Shown here one piece after another: positions 35,436 through 44,091 of a stretch of 64,000 bases of DNA. Below the pieces are notes generated by a model, which saw nothing but the letters and a program-made list of their open reading frames with translations, did not search any database and had not been told where the DNA came from. The position numbers and the translations under genes are program-made. Within the stretch, counting starts at the first letter, position 1, and each line of letters opens with the position of its first letter. This DNA comes from Marivirga atlantica (GTDB lineage: Bacteria > Bacteroidota > Bacteroidia > Cytophagales > Cyclobacteriaceae), in assembly GCF_016734805.1 (NCBI RefSeq), contig NZ_JAERQG010000001.1, forward strand, positions 992,001-1,056,000. The letters run 5' to 3'.

Positions 35436-36620
35436 CTAGAAAAAAATTTTAGTGTCTGTTGCATGATGTTCGCTACGTTCATGCCAACGCATAATGTTTT
35501 GACTGGTTCGGATTATATTATAGCCGAATGATAAAAGCACTGCACCAGTAATCACGTACCTGATAACAGCTTTTTTTCTATCAATGTTATTGAAAATTAT
35601 ACTGCAGCAAATAAAAAAAATAATTGGGGTTACAGGAGCAATCAATCTGTCCATACTTTCCGGGTTTACCAAAGGCATAAGGCAGAGCAATAATATGTAA
35701 GTAAGCACTAATGTATGCGCCAAACGAATTCTTTTATTGAAGCAGAGTATTACTATCAAGAATGCAAAAACAGCGGCATATAAATAAGGACTTACAATTG
35801 GATGTGTTGGTAGAAAAACGCCCCATAATCTTTCGGATAATTCTACGAAATTTGTAAAAAAATCGACTGCGTAGCTTCTTGAGACCATTTCTTGTTCTGC
35901 GCTTTGTAATTGAATACTTTGATAGTTCCAGAATATGTTGGGTAAAACGGCAACAATAATCAGCAGCCCTTTATGTACTAGCTCTTTAAAGTAAGACCTT
36001 TCTTTAAAAAACAATAAAAACTCATGAATGGAAATACCCATTAACATGAATATGCCGGCATTCCGCTGCAAACACATTAAAGAGGCTAAAAACAAGGAAG
36101 CAATAAAGAAAAGCCATTTTCTTTTCATCCTCTTACTTAATAAATAACATAAGAGGCTGGCGTAACATAATAGCGTGAAAATATTTTCTGTCCACAAGAA
36201 AGTTGACATTAAATAAGGAAACACACTCGCCAGATAAATGGCCAGTGCTGTCAGACTAACAACTTTTTGCTGACTAAGCTCCCTGAAAAAATAATATATT
36301 AAAACTGCAGACCCGGCAAATGCAAATAACTGTAGTAAATAGTAAGTTTCATAATTATTAAACAGACTTAAAATAATAGGAAATAAAGGTGGCCAGAAAA
36401 TATAAGTGCCTCCATCGTAAGCTATGAAAGTGCCATCATTTGAAAAACTTCTTGAAGCTGCCCAATATTGAAAAGAATCGGAAGTCCATATAAGACCACC
36501 ACTAGTAGAGAATATGATTAGTAGAGTGGAGGTAATTATAAAAGCCGATAAAAGAACAAATTCTACCCTTTGGCCTTGTTGCTTTAATTCGTTTTTGGAT
36601 AGAAGTTTCTTAATTTGCAT
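35436..36620 (-). CDS. Polytopic membrane protein, GT-C glycosyltransferase-like
   Basis: From ATG 36620 the product has 394 residues and about ten membrane segments. The first external loop holds an acidic motif (WTSDSFQYWAASRSF) followed by FWPPLFPIILSLF. This layout is typical of GT-C glycosyltransferases that use polyprenyl-phosphate sugars (ArnT/PMT-like). A longer frame back to GTG 36698 would run into the divergent fabG and is unlikely. A role in envelope or protein glycosylation is inferred. Substrates are unknown. It ends just before the lpdA promoter. Confidence 0.75.
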   Translation of the reverse strand: MQIKKLLSKNELKQQGQRVEFVLLSAFIITSTLLIIFSTSGGLIWTSDSFQYWAASRSFSNDGTFIAYDGGTYIFWPPLFPIILSLFNNYETYYLLQLFAFAGSAVLIYYFFRELSQQKVVSLTALAIYLASVFPYLMSTFLWTENIFTLLCYASLLCYLLSKRMKRKWLFFIASLFLASLMCLQRNAGIFMLMGISIHEFLLFFKERSYFKELVHKGLLIIVAVLPNIFWNYQSIQLQSAEQEMVSRSYAVDFFTNFVELSERLWGVFLPTHPIVSPYLYAAVFAFLIVILCFNKRIRLAHTLVLTYILLLCLMPLVNPESMDRLIAPVTPIIFFICCSIIFNNIDRKKAVIRYVITGAVLLSFGYNIIRTSQNIMRWHERSEHHATDTKIFF

Positions 36621-36660
36621 CTCAAATGTAATTTTAAGCCATAAATACACATAAACCAAA

Positions 36661-37410
36661 ATGAGTAAACTATTAGAAGGTAAAACTGCTCTGATCACAG
36701 GGGCTTCAAAAGGAATTGGAAAAGCAATTGCTGAAACTTATGCTAAACAAGGCGCCAATATTGCTTTCACTTATCTTTCAAGTGTTGAAAAAGGAGAAGC
36801 CTTGGAAAAGGAGCTTTCTGCTTCCGGAGTAAAAGTAAAAGGATATAGATCAGATGCTTCAGACTTCGCAGCGGCTGAAGAGTTAATCAATAATGTAGTA
36901 GCTGATTTTGGTAGCCTTGACATTCTTATCAACAATGCGGGTATCACTAAAGATAACCTGCTTATGAGAATGAATGAAGAAATGTGGGATTCAGTTATTA
37001 ATGTGAACCTAAAATCTTGTTTCAATACTGTAAAGGCTGCAACCAGAACCTTTATGAAACAGAAAAGCGGTTCAATCATCAATATGACATCAGTTGTTGG
37101 CGTAAAAGGTAATGCCGGTCAAGCAAACTATGCAGCATCAAAAGCAGGTATTATTGGTTTTACTAAATCTGTTGCTTTAGAACTAGGCTCAAGAAATATC
37201 AGATGTAATGCCATTGCTCCGGGCTTTATTGAAACAGAAATGACTGATGCATTAGATGAAAAAACTGTTCAGGGTTGGAGAGATGCCATTCCTTTAAAAA
37301 GAGGAGGCTCTCCTGAAGATGTAGCTGAGGCTTGCGTGTTCTTAGGTTCCGATATGTCGGCTTATATAACAGGGCAGGTAATTCAGGTAGATGGTGGAAT
37401 GCTAACCTGA
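36661..37410 (+). CDS. fabG: 3-oxoacyl-[acyl-carrier-protein] reductase FabG
   Basis: The 249-residue short-chain dehydrogenase has nucleotide loop TGASKGIGKAIA, NNAGITKDNLLMRM, and catalytic Ser144, Tyr157 and Lys161 in the NYAASKAG context. PGFIETEMTD and the terminal QVDGGMLT are FabG hallmarks. It reduces 3-ketoacyl-ACP with NADPH in fatty acid elongation. It is divergent from the membrane glycosyltransferase-like gene and is not clustered with other fab genes, as is common in this phylum. Confidence 0.94.
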   Translation: MSKLLEGKTALITGASKGIGKAIAETYAKQGANIAFTYLSSVEKGEALEKELSASGVKVKGYRSDASDFAAAEELINNVVADFGSLDILINNAGITKDNLLMRMNEEMWDSVINVNLKSCFNTVKAATRTFMKQKSGSIINMTSVVGVKGNAGQANYAASKAGIIGFTKSVALELGSRNIRCNAIAPGFIETEMTDALDEKTVQGWRDAIPLKRGGSPEDVAEACVFLGSDMSAYITGQVIQVDGGMLT

Positions 37411-37467
37411 TCAATTAAAAAAAATAAAATTTCAATAATAATTTAAAGCAAAATCAGTTCAGCAAAT

Positions 37468-39540
37468 ATGCTAAACACTTCCTTGTCCTCTTATTGGCTT
37501 TTGCTATGCATAATATTGGGTTTAGGATATGCTTATTTATTATATACGGCACAAAAGCAACCATGGTCTTCAAAATGGAAATGGTTGCTTTTTTCTATCC
37601 GGGGCATTGCTGTAGCAGCTATTACCTTTCTTTTCCTTGAACCTTTTGTTAATCAAACATCTACAGAAGTAGAATCACGAAAACTAGTGTTTCTATGGGA
37701 TGATTCTGAATCAGCAAAGCTAGCTTTAGGTAATGAAGTTGTAGAGAAGGAATGGAAGGAACTTCATGAACTGGCAGATGAAGTGGCCGAGCAGAAAAAG
37801 GTTGAGCTTCAATGGAAAAACCTTGCGAATAAGCCAATTGAAAATCCAGATTCTGTACCCACAGAAGCTGCCTTGACTCCATTGAGGCAATCATTAGATG
37901 CTATCGCTTCCGGTGATCAATCTAATAGTATAGCAGAGGTAGTATTGATTTCAGATGGCATTTATAATAGAGGTGCTTCTCCTGATTATTATGCCTATCC
38001 TTTTAAAGTAAGCACAATTGGATTAGGCGATTCTACTGAAAAAAAGGATGTCAGCATAGCTTCCTTAAAATATAACAAAGTGGTTTATCAGGGGAATAAA
38101 TTTCCCATGCTTGTAGAAATCGCTCATCAAGGATTCGAGAATGAAAGTATTCAGGTAGTTCTCAAAAACAATGGAGAAATACTGAATCAGAAAACAATTA
38201 AAATAAACAGTCAAGATATAACCAATCAGGTTAGTTTTCTTGTTGAAGCTAATTCAGAGGGTTATCAACAATATGAAATACAGTTAAATAGTACCTCAGA
38301 AGAATTTAATAAAGCAAATAATAGCCGAACTGCTTTTGTAAATATAGTAGAAGGGAAAAAAAAGATTGTGCTTTTGGCCGCAGCTCCTCACCCTGATATA
38401 AAAGCTATTAAAAAGTCAATTGAAAGAAATGAGAATTATGAGTTGATATTAGCAATTGATCAGGTATCAGCTTACAAAGCTGATGATTATGATTTGGCAA
38501 TTCTTTTTCATCTGCCCAACAGAAAAAATGTATTTCAAAATGAAATAAAACAATTATATAATGCAAATACCTCTATTTGGTTTGTTGTGGGTAATGGGGG
38601 AATTGATATTGCCGAATTCAACATGCTTAATGAAGGAGTTCAATTAAACCCTTGGCAAGAGGTAGATGAAGCAAATATTTATTATAATAATGATTTTAAT
38701 GCCTTCGATCTTGATAGAGAATCTATACCTAATCTAGATGAGCTCCCACCTGCCAGTATGCCTTTTATAGAGCACAGGATTAATCCTAAAGCCGAAACAC
38801 TCTTTTATAAAAGAGTAGGAAGAGTGAAAACCCAACAGCCAATAAGTGTCTTTTATGAAGATGGTGATTACAAAGAATCAACTTTGCTTTTAGAAGGGTT
38901 CTGGAATTGGCGTTTGGTTGAGTATTTACAGACTGAAGAGTACAAGCTTTTTGATGACTGGGTAGGTAAAACTGTTCGATGGCTAACCACTAAAAATAAT
39001 AAGAGTCAGTTAGAGGTATACTCTATTAAAGAAAGTTATGCCTCATTCGAGCAGGTTTCACTTGCTGTAGAAACGTATAATGAAGTTTATCAAGAGATTT
39101 TTGGAAAAAAAATCAATCTTAATATTTCTGGTTCGGATAGTACCTATCAATTCAGCTTTACGACAGATAGATTAACACCAAATTTTGAAATAGGCACTTT
39201 ACCAGAGGGTAAATATGTATTTGAGGCTTCCGCAACTATCAATGGGAAATCTTTTGTTGACAAAGGTCAATTTGTGGTATCAGGAAATAATTTCGAGGAG
39301 CTCAACCTGTTGGCAAACTTCGGTATGCTTGAAAGACTGGCTGATAAAAATGAAGGAAGGTTTTTCCATTATCAAAACACTTCTGAATTACTCGATTATT
39401 TAGTTCAAAATGATTACCCACAGATTTTAAAAAGTAAGAATAAAACTGTTCCTCTTACTAATAATTATTGGCTATATGTTATAATTTTGATCCTGATTTT
39501 TATGGAGTGGTTTCTGCGTAGATATTTTGGATCCTACTAA
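37468..39540 (+). CDS. Membrane-anchored VWA-like protein of unknown function
   Basis: The 690-residue protein has two N-terminal membrane segments (about 8-25 and 38-58) and one at the C-terminus (about 667-684). The large periplasmic portion starts with a VWA-like domain: WDDSESAKL supplies a DxSxS metal-site pattern and VVLISDGIYNRG a second loop. CARDB/Ig-like strands follow (about 190-290), then a Rossmann-like segment (IVLLAAAPHPDIKAIKKS, about 300-370). Overall it resembles VWA membrane proteins common in Bacteroidetes and Planctomycetes whose role is unsettled. It follows fabG by 57 nt. Confidence 0.75.
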   Translation: MLNTSLSSYWLLLCIILGLGYAYLLYTAQKQPWSSKWKWLLFSIRGIAVAAITFLFLEPFVNQTSTEVESRKLVFLWDDSESAKLALGNEVVEKEWKELHELADEVAEQKKVELQWKNLANKPIENPDSVPTEAALTPLRQSLDAIASGDQSNSIAEVVLISDGIYNRGASPDYYAYPFKVSTIGLGDSTEKKDVSIASLKYNKVVYQGNKFPMLVEIAHQGFENESIQVVLKNNGEILNQKTIKINSQDITNQVSFLVEANSEGYQQYEIQLNSTSEEFNKANNSRTAFVNIVEGKKKIVLLAAAPHPDIKAIKKSIERNENYELILAIDQVSAYKADDYDLAILFHLPNRKNVFQNEIKQLYNANTSIWFVVGNGGIDIAEFNMLNEGVQLNPWQEVDEANIYYNNDFNAFDLDRESIPNLDELPPASMPFIEHRINPKAETLFYKRVGRVKTQQPISVFYEDGDYKESTLLLEGFWNWRLVEYLQTEEYKLFDDWVGKTVRWLTTKNNKSQLEVYSIKESYASFEQVSLAVETYNEVYQEIFGKKINLNISGSDSTYQFSFTTDRLTPNFEIGTLPEGKYVFEASATINGKSFVDKGQFVVSGNNFEELNLLANFGMLERLADKNEGRFFHYQNTSELLDYLVQNDYPQILKSKNKTVPLTNNYWLYVIILILIFMEWFLRRYFGSY

Positions 39541-39645
39541 TTCATTTAATAATTAAACAATTACTTGTGCTAAATAAGTGTAACTTATTGGTATTTAGAA
39601 AAATATGTGCATATTAGCACAAGAAGATTTAGTCGAACAGCTTAT

Positions 39646-40941
39646 ATGAATAAAAAAATAGTTTCTCTTACGATCACTTTGGCCGTTTCAATCGGCTTGG
39701 TTTATTTCATTTCTCAAGACGCAAGTGATTCATTATCAGAAGTTAGCAAGGAGGTTGTGCTTGCAGATTCTGTTCCTGAAGTAATTAAGGAGCCAAAGAT
39801 TTTATATGGTATGGTGGTAGATTCTTTTCAGGTGGCAGAGAACTCTGTAAAAAGGAATCAAAGCATTTCTGATATTTTATTAGCCTACAATGTAAGCCAT
39901 CAGCAAATTTTTCAACTTGCCAACAAGTCTAAGTCTGTTTTTGATGTACGAAAAATAGCGGCCAATAAGAAGTATACAGTTATTTATCAGGATGATTCGC
40001 TTCAATCTGCTAAAGCGCTAGTATACGAGCCAAATCCTGAAGAGTATGTAGTTTTTAATTTACTTGATTCAATTAATGTATATATTGAAAAGCGTCCTGT
40101 TAATGTGGAAAAAAGAACCATTAGTGGTACCATTAATACCAGTCTTTATGAAGATATGTTGGATGAAGGTGGTACTCCGGAGTTAGTGGATTTAGTGGCT
40201 GATATGTACGGTTGGCAAATTGACTTCACCAAAATTTATCCAGGGGATCAATTCAAGGTAATTTATACTGAAAGAACCATTGATGGTAAATCTGTTGGTA
40301 TAGAAGAAATTATTGGTGCTGAATTGGTTCATTACAAAAACTCATTTCTATCAGTGGCTTTTGATCAGGGACAAGGAATCGATTATTTTGATGAAGAAGG
40401 GAAAAGTTTGAGAAAGGCTTTTTTGAGGTATCCTGTTAAGTTTACAAGAATTAGCTCCAGGTATTCGCCTAAGAGATACCACCCCGTACAAAAGAGATAC
40501 AAAGCTCATTTGGGAACGGATTATGCAGCCCCAACTGGTACGCCAATATATGCCGCTGGCGATGGTGTAATTACAAAAGCCCTTTATGAGAAGTTCAATG
40601 GTAGAAATGTTAAAATTAGACATAACGCAACTTTTAGCACGCAGTACCTTCATATGTCTCGTATTGCAAGTGGTATTAAACCTGGGCAAAAAGTGAAACA
40701 AGGTCAGTTAATTGGTTATGTAGGTAGTACAGGATTAGCTTCAGGTCCACACCTTTGTTATCGCTTTTGGAAAAATGGTCGTCAGGTAGATGCCTTAAAA
40801 GTTGATCTTCCTCCATCAGAGCCAATTCATGAGGATAAGTTAGCCGCTTTTATGCGCTACAAGGATTATGTGAAATTTCAACTTGATCAGATACCTTATA
40901 AAACTGATGACAAGGAAGTTTTATTAGCCTCTGCACATTAA
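39646..40941 (+). CDS. M23-family peptidoglycan metallopeptidase with HxC zinc motif
   Basis: From ATG 39646 the product has 431 residues with an N-terminal membrane anchor or signal (about 5-20), a LysM/OapA-like region with opacity-type spacing (about 45-240), and a C-terminal M23 domain. The first zinc motif is HLGTD (His288, Asp292), and the catalytic His is in YLHMSR (His336). The last motif, normally HxH, reads GPHLCYRF (His369, Cys371). Cys may replace His as zinc ligand. It likely cleaves peptidoglycan cross-bridges in the periplasm. The frame can be extended to GTG 39607, but the ATG is followed at once by a good signal sequence. Confidence 0.88.
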   Translation: MNKKIVSLTITLAVSIGLVYFISQDASDSLSEVSKEVVLADSVPEVIKEPKILYGMVVDSFQVAENSVKRNQSISDILLAYNVSHQQIFQLANKSKSVFDVRKIAANKKYTVIYQDDSLQSAKALVYEPNPEEYVVFNLLDSINVYIEKRPVNVEKRTISGTINTSLYEDMLDEGGTPELVDLVADMYGWQIDFTKIYPGDQFKVIYTERTIDGKSVGIEEIIGAELVHYKNSFLSVAFDQGQGIDYFDEEGKSLRKAFLRYPVKFTRISSRYSPKRYHPVQKRYKAHLGTDYAAPTGTPIYAAGDGVITKALYEKFNGRNVKIRHNATFSTQYLHMSRIASGIKPGQKVKQGQLIGYVGSTGLASGPHLCYRFWKNGRQVDALKVDLPPSEPIHEDKLAAFMRYKDYVKFQLDQIPYKTDDKEVLLASAH

Positions 40942-40996
40942 CATTTTAATAGCTTCTTCTTAAGTTTATAGTGTCAACCATTTAAATTGATGCTGT

Positions 40997-43291
40997 ATGC
41001 ATATCAAAAATCTGGGACTTACATGTATTTGTATTTTCCTTGTTCAATTCTCTATTGCCCAAAATGGGAAGGTAGGACTAGTATTTAGTGGAGGAGGGGC
41101 AAAAGGTCTGGCACATATCGGGGCGCTGAAGGCTCTTGAAGAGTTCAATATCCCAATTGATTATATTACCGGCACTTCAATGGGTGGAGTGGTAGGCGGC
41201 TTCTATGCAGCGGGCTTTAGTCCTGAACAAATAGATTCAATTGCCACCTCCAAAGCCTTTTTACAATGGATAAACGGGGAAGTTCCAGCGAAATATAAAT
41301 CTTACTATATAGAGCCAGAGCCAACTCCCCAATGGCTTGAATTTAATTTAGGTATTGACTCAACCTTTGATGCTAGCTTTAATCCAAAGTTAGCAAACGA
41401 TTTATCCCTCAACTTTGAACTGGCTGAGCAGATGGCGCCTGTTTATCAATCAGAAAGTGATGATTTTGATGACCTATTCGTTCCATTTAAAGCGATGGGG
41501 GCAGAAGTGCTTACCCAAAAAGCTGTTTTGTTAGATAAAGGTAATTTAGCGACTTCTTTGCGAGCAACTATGTCGGTACCATTTGTGTATCGCCCAATTA
41601 AGATAGACGGGGAATATATATTTGATGGAGGGGTTTACAATAATTTTCCTGTTGAACCCATGAAAGCGTATTTTAATCCTGAATACATGATTGGAGTTAA
41701 TGTAGCTTCAAAAGTGTATAAAGAATACCCTGAGAAGGAAGCAGAAAGAATACTTTCTTCATCACTACTTTTTATGATGATGGACAAGGCAGACCCTACT
41801 AAGCTAGAAGAGGATGGTGTTTATATTGAGCCTGATATGAGTAAATTTTCTGGCTTCGCATTTGAAGAGGCCAGATCAATAATTGATAGTGGTTATGCAG
41901 CTACTGTACGCTCCATGCCTGAGATTCAGCAAAAAATTAAAACAAGAGTTAATCAGGATGTACTTGACTCTGCACGCAATCAATTTAATGCAAAGAAGAA
42001 TAAGTTGATTTTTTCGGAAGTTGAACTATCGGGCTTTACTAAGAATCAGGAAAATTACATCAGAAAAGTAATGTTCAATTCCGAAAGTGGAGATGTTTCA
42101 ATAGAGGAGATCAAGAGTAACTATTATAAGCTGATAGAGGAACCTTATTTTTCAGGTATTTTTCCTCAAATGATATTTAATAGCAAAAGCGGTAAGTACA
42201 AACTGAGGCTGACAACATCGGATGAAAGCAAACTGAAAGTGCAGATAGGAGGGAATATTGCAACAAACAACCTAAGTGGAATATATTTAGGCCTTCGTTA
42301 TGATAATCTGAATAATTTTCTGAATAACCATTATTTAGGGGGCCAGCTGGGTAGTTTTTATAAAGCTTTTGAATATAAACTTAGAATTAACCTCCCTCTT
42401 AAACTCCCCTTTTATGTAGCGCCTTATTTCGTTTATAATAGTTGGGACTATCTGGCAACCAATAGTTTCCTTACAAAACGTACTTCACAGATATTGAAGC
42501 AGGAAGATTTAGATTATGGAGTTGAACTCGGGTTACCGATTTATAACAAGTACAAACTTACACTAGCTGCATCGGGCATGAATGTGCTAAACAGTTTTAG
42601 TAGCCGTGAAATATTTCAATCGAATGACACGCTAGATTCTGACAGGTTGTATGGTCTCAAGACGCAATTGGAGATAGGTTATAACAGCTTCAATAATAGA
42701 GTTTTTCCTACCGATGGAAAACGATTAAGTATCAAACTAAAATATATTTATGCTACCGAAGAATTTACTGCTGGCACTGTAGGGAATAGTGAAGACAGCG
42801 AGCAAAGGCAGCATGGTATCATTTTTAACGCTGATTATGAGAATTACATACCGTTGTCTTCTGGAAGTTTGGGTTTTAATTTAAGTGGTGCCATTATGGC
42901 TATTGGTCCATTTCGTAATTTAACTGCTACGCAGATCAACTCACCTGTTTATAACCCAACCTTTGAATCACCTACGAGATATTTGAGTAATTTTAGAGCT
43001 CCAGTTTATGTCGCAGCCGGTTTAAAGTATCATTTTCCATTATTTAAGAATACTTCCTTTCGAGCGGAAACTCATATTTTTAAACCTATTTTTAATTGGC
43101 AGGAAACAAATGATGCAATTAAGTGGAGCGATGTGCAGCCTGATTATTATATGTCGGCATTGGGCGCTTTAATTTATAAAACACCTTTAGGGCCAATTAG
43201 TGTTTCTGCTCATTATTATGATGATCGCAATCCTTTTTATATAATGTTAAATATTGGTTACCTTATGTTTAAGGAGCGCCCGTTAAACTAA
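40997..43291 (+). CDS. Patatin-like phospholipase with outer membrane beta-barrel
   Basis: The 764-residue protein has a signal peptide (1-21). The patatin domain (about 26-300) shows the oxyanion loop SGGGAKG, nucleophile Ser61 in GTSMGG and catalytic Asp210 in FDGGVYNNFP. A POTRA-like link (about 335-410) leads to a C-terminal barrel of the BamA/surface-antigen type (about 415-764, with many alternating strands and a terminal aromatic-rich strand). This is the PlpD-like class D arrangement of type V secretion, in which the lipase is displayed or held by its own barrel. Catalytic residues are intact. Substrate is probably phospholipid. Confidence 0.92.
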   Translation: MHIKNLGLTCICIFLVQFSIAQNGKVGLVFSGGGAKGLAHIGALKALEEFNIPIDYITGTSMGGVVGGFYAAGFSPEQIDSIATSKAFLQWINGEVPAKYKSYYIEPEPTPQWLEFNLGIDSTFDASFNPKLANDLSLNFELAEQMAPVYQSESDDFDDLFVPFKAMGAEVLTQKAVLLDKGNLATSLRATMSVPFVYRPIKIDGEYIFDGGVYNNFPVEPMKAYFNPEYMIGVNVASKVYKEYPEKEAERILSSSLLFMMMDKADPTKLEEDGVYIEPDMSKFSGFAFEEARSIIDSGYAATVRSMPEIQQKIKTRVNQDVLDSARNQFNAKKNKLIFSEVELSGFTKNQENYIRKVMFNSESGDVSIEEIKSNYYKLIEEPYFSGIFPQMIFNSKSGKYKLRLTTSDESKLKVQIGGNIATNNLSGIYLGLRYDNLNNFLNNHYLGGQLGSFYKAFEYKLRINLPLKLPFYVAPYFVYNSWDYLATNSFLTKRTSQILKQEDLDYGVELGLPIYNKYKLTLAASGMNVLNSFSSREIFQSNDTLDSDRLYGLKTQLEIGYNSFNNRVFPTDGKRLSIKLKYIYATEEFTAGTVGNSEDSEQRQHGIIFNADYENYIPLSSGSLGFNLSGAIMAIGPFRNLTATQINSPVYNPTFESPTRYLSNFRAPVYVAAGLKYHFPLFKNTSFRAETHIFKPIFNWQETNDAIKWSDVQPDYYMSALGALIYKTPLGPISVSAHYYDDRNPFYIMLNIGYLMFKERPLN

Positions 43292-43388
43292 AAAGGAAGG
43301 CTTTTCCTCGATTATTTGCTGATACTCACGAATTTAATACTAGTATTGCACAAATTTTAATAGGAAAAAATTAAATTTACCGATTAAA

Positions 43389-44081
43389 ATGGAACCCATG
43401 AAGAAGCTATTTTTAGTTTTTATTGTCTCATTCGCCTTAATATTTACCCTAAAAGCACAACCAGGGTCTAAATGGGTTACCCTTAAAGGTAAGGTTTTAA
43501 GTGTTAGTGTGGCCACACCTATCGATGCATCTATAACCTTAGAAAGCCTACCTTATGGAGGTGATAACCGAGTTTTTCATTCTAATCCTGAAAATGGTAA
43601 GTTCTCTTTTAAAGTAAAAGAAGGGAATAGTTATAGCGTACATTTACAGGCTGAAGGTTATTTGCCCGTTCAAGATACTATTGAGATTGTACCAAAGATG
43701 GAATCATTAAATTATGAGATGGTGCCTTCTGGTGAAAACACTTTACTTCGCTTAAACATCAACTTTGTTCAGAGTAAGTCAGAAATCATTGAAGATTCAT
43801 ATGCAGAGCTTGACAAACTAATTGACCTGATGACCGCTTATCCGGGTATGGAGATTCAACTGGAAGGTCATACTGATTTCAGGGGAAGTGCATCTGCTAA
43901 TATGCGATTAAGTGAGGAGCGAGTAGTGGAAGTTAAAAACTATCTGACTAATCAAGGAATAGCCTCTAACAGAATTAAAACAAGAGCTTTTGGAGGTACT
44001 GTACCTATTACAAGAGAAAATACAGAAGAAGCCAAATTATTAAACAGAAGGGTAGAAGCCCGAATTCTAAAAACCGAGTAA
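43389..44081 (+). CDS. OmpA-family peptidoglycan-binding protein
   Basis: The 230-residue exported protein has a signal peptide (ATG 43389 or 43398; the second gives the shorter MKKLFLVF start). A carboxypeptidase-regulatory-like beta domain (about 30-115) precedes an OmpA C-terminal domain (about 120-230), with EGHTDFRGSASANMRLSEER and NRRVEARI contacting meso-diaminopimelate. It lies 10 nt before a larger protein with the same two domain types, so the pair is co-expressed. It should tether an outer membrane or periplasmic assembly to the cell wall. Confidence 0.9.
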   Translation: MEPMKKLFLVFIVSFALIFTLKAQPGSKWVTLKGKVLSVSVATPIDASITLESLPYGGDNRVFHSNPENGKFSFKVKEGNSYSVHLQAEGYLPVQDTIEIVPKMESLNYEMVPSGENTLLRLNINFVQSKSEIIEDSYAELDKLIDLMTAYPGMEIQLEGHTDFRGSASANMRLSEERVVEVKNYLTNQGIASNRIKTRAFGGTVPITRENTEEAKLLNRRVEARILKTE

Positions 44082-44091
44082 TTAACAAGAA

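Noticed and set aside
36623-36630. TACATTTG on the minus strand as promoter for the membrane glycosyltransferase-like gene
   Set aside because: The predicted transcription start would fall inside the coding region, just after ATG 36620, so the match is probably accidental.
36621-36698. N-terminal extension of the membrane glycosyltransferase-like protein
   Set aside because: It needs a GTG start inside the divergent fabG coding region and leaves no intergenic promoter space.
39607-39645. GTG start giving a longer M23 peptidase
   Set aside because: The added 13 residues are basic and polar and precede a normal MNKKIVSL signal start at 39646.
43303-43320. Short hairpin after the patatin-barrel gene as terminator
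   Set aside because: Only about four base pairs and no following T-run.
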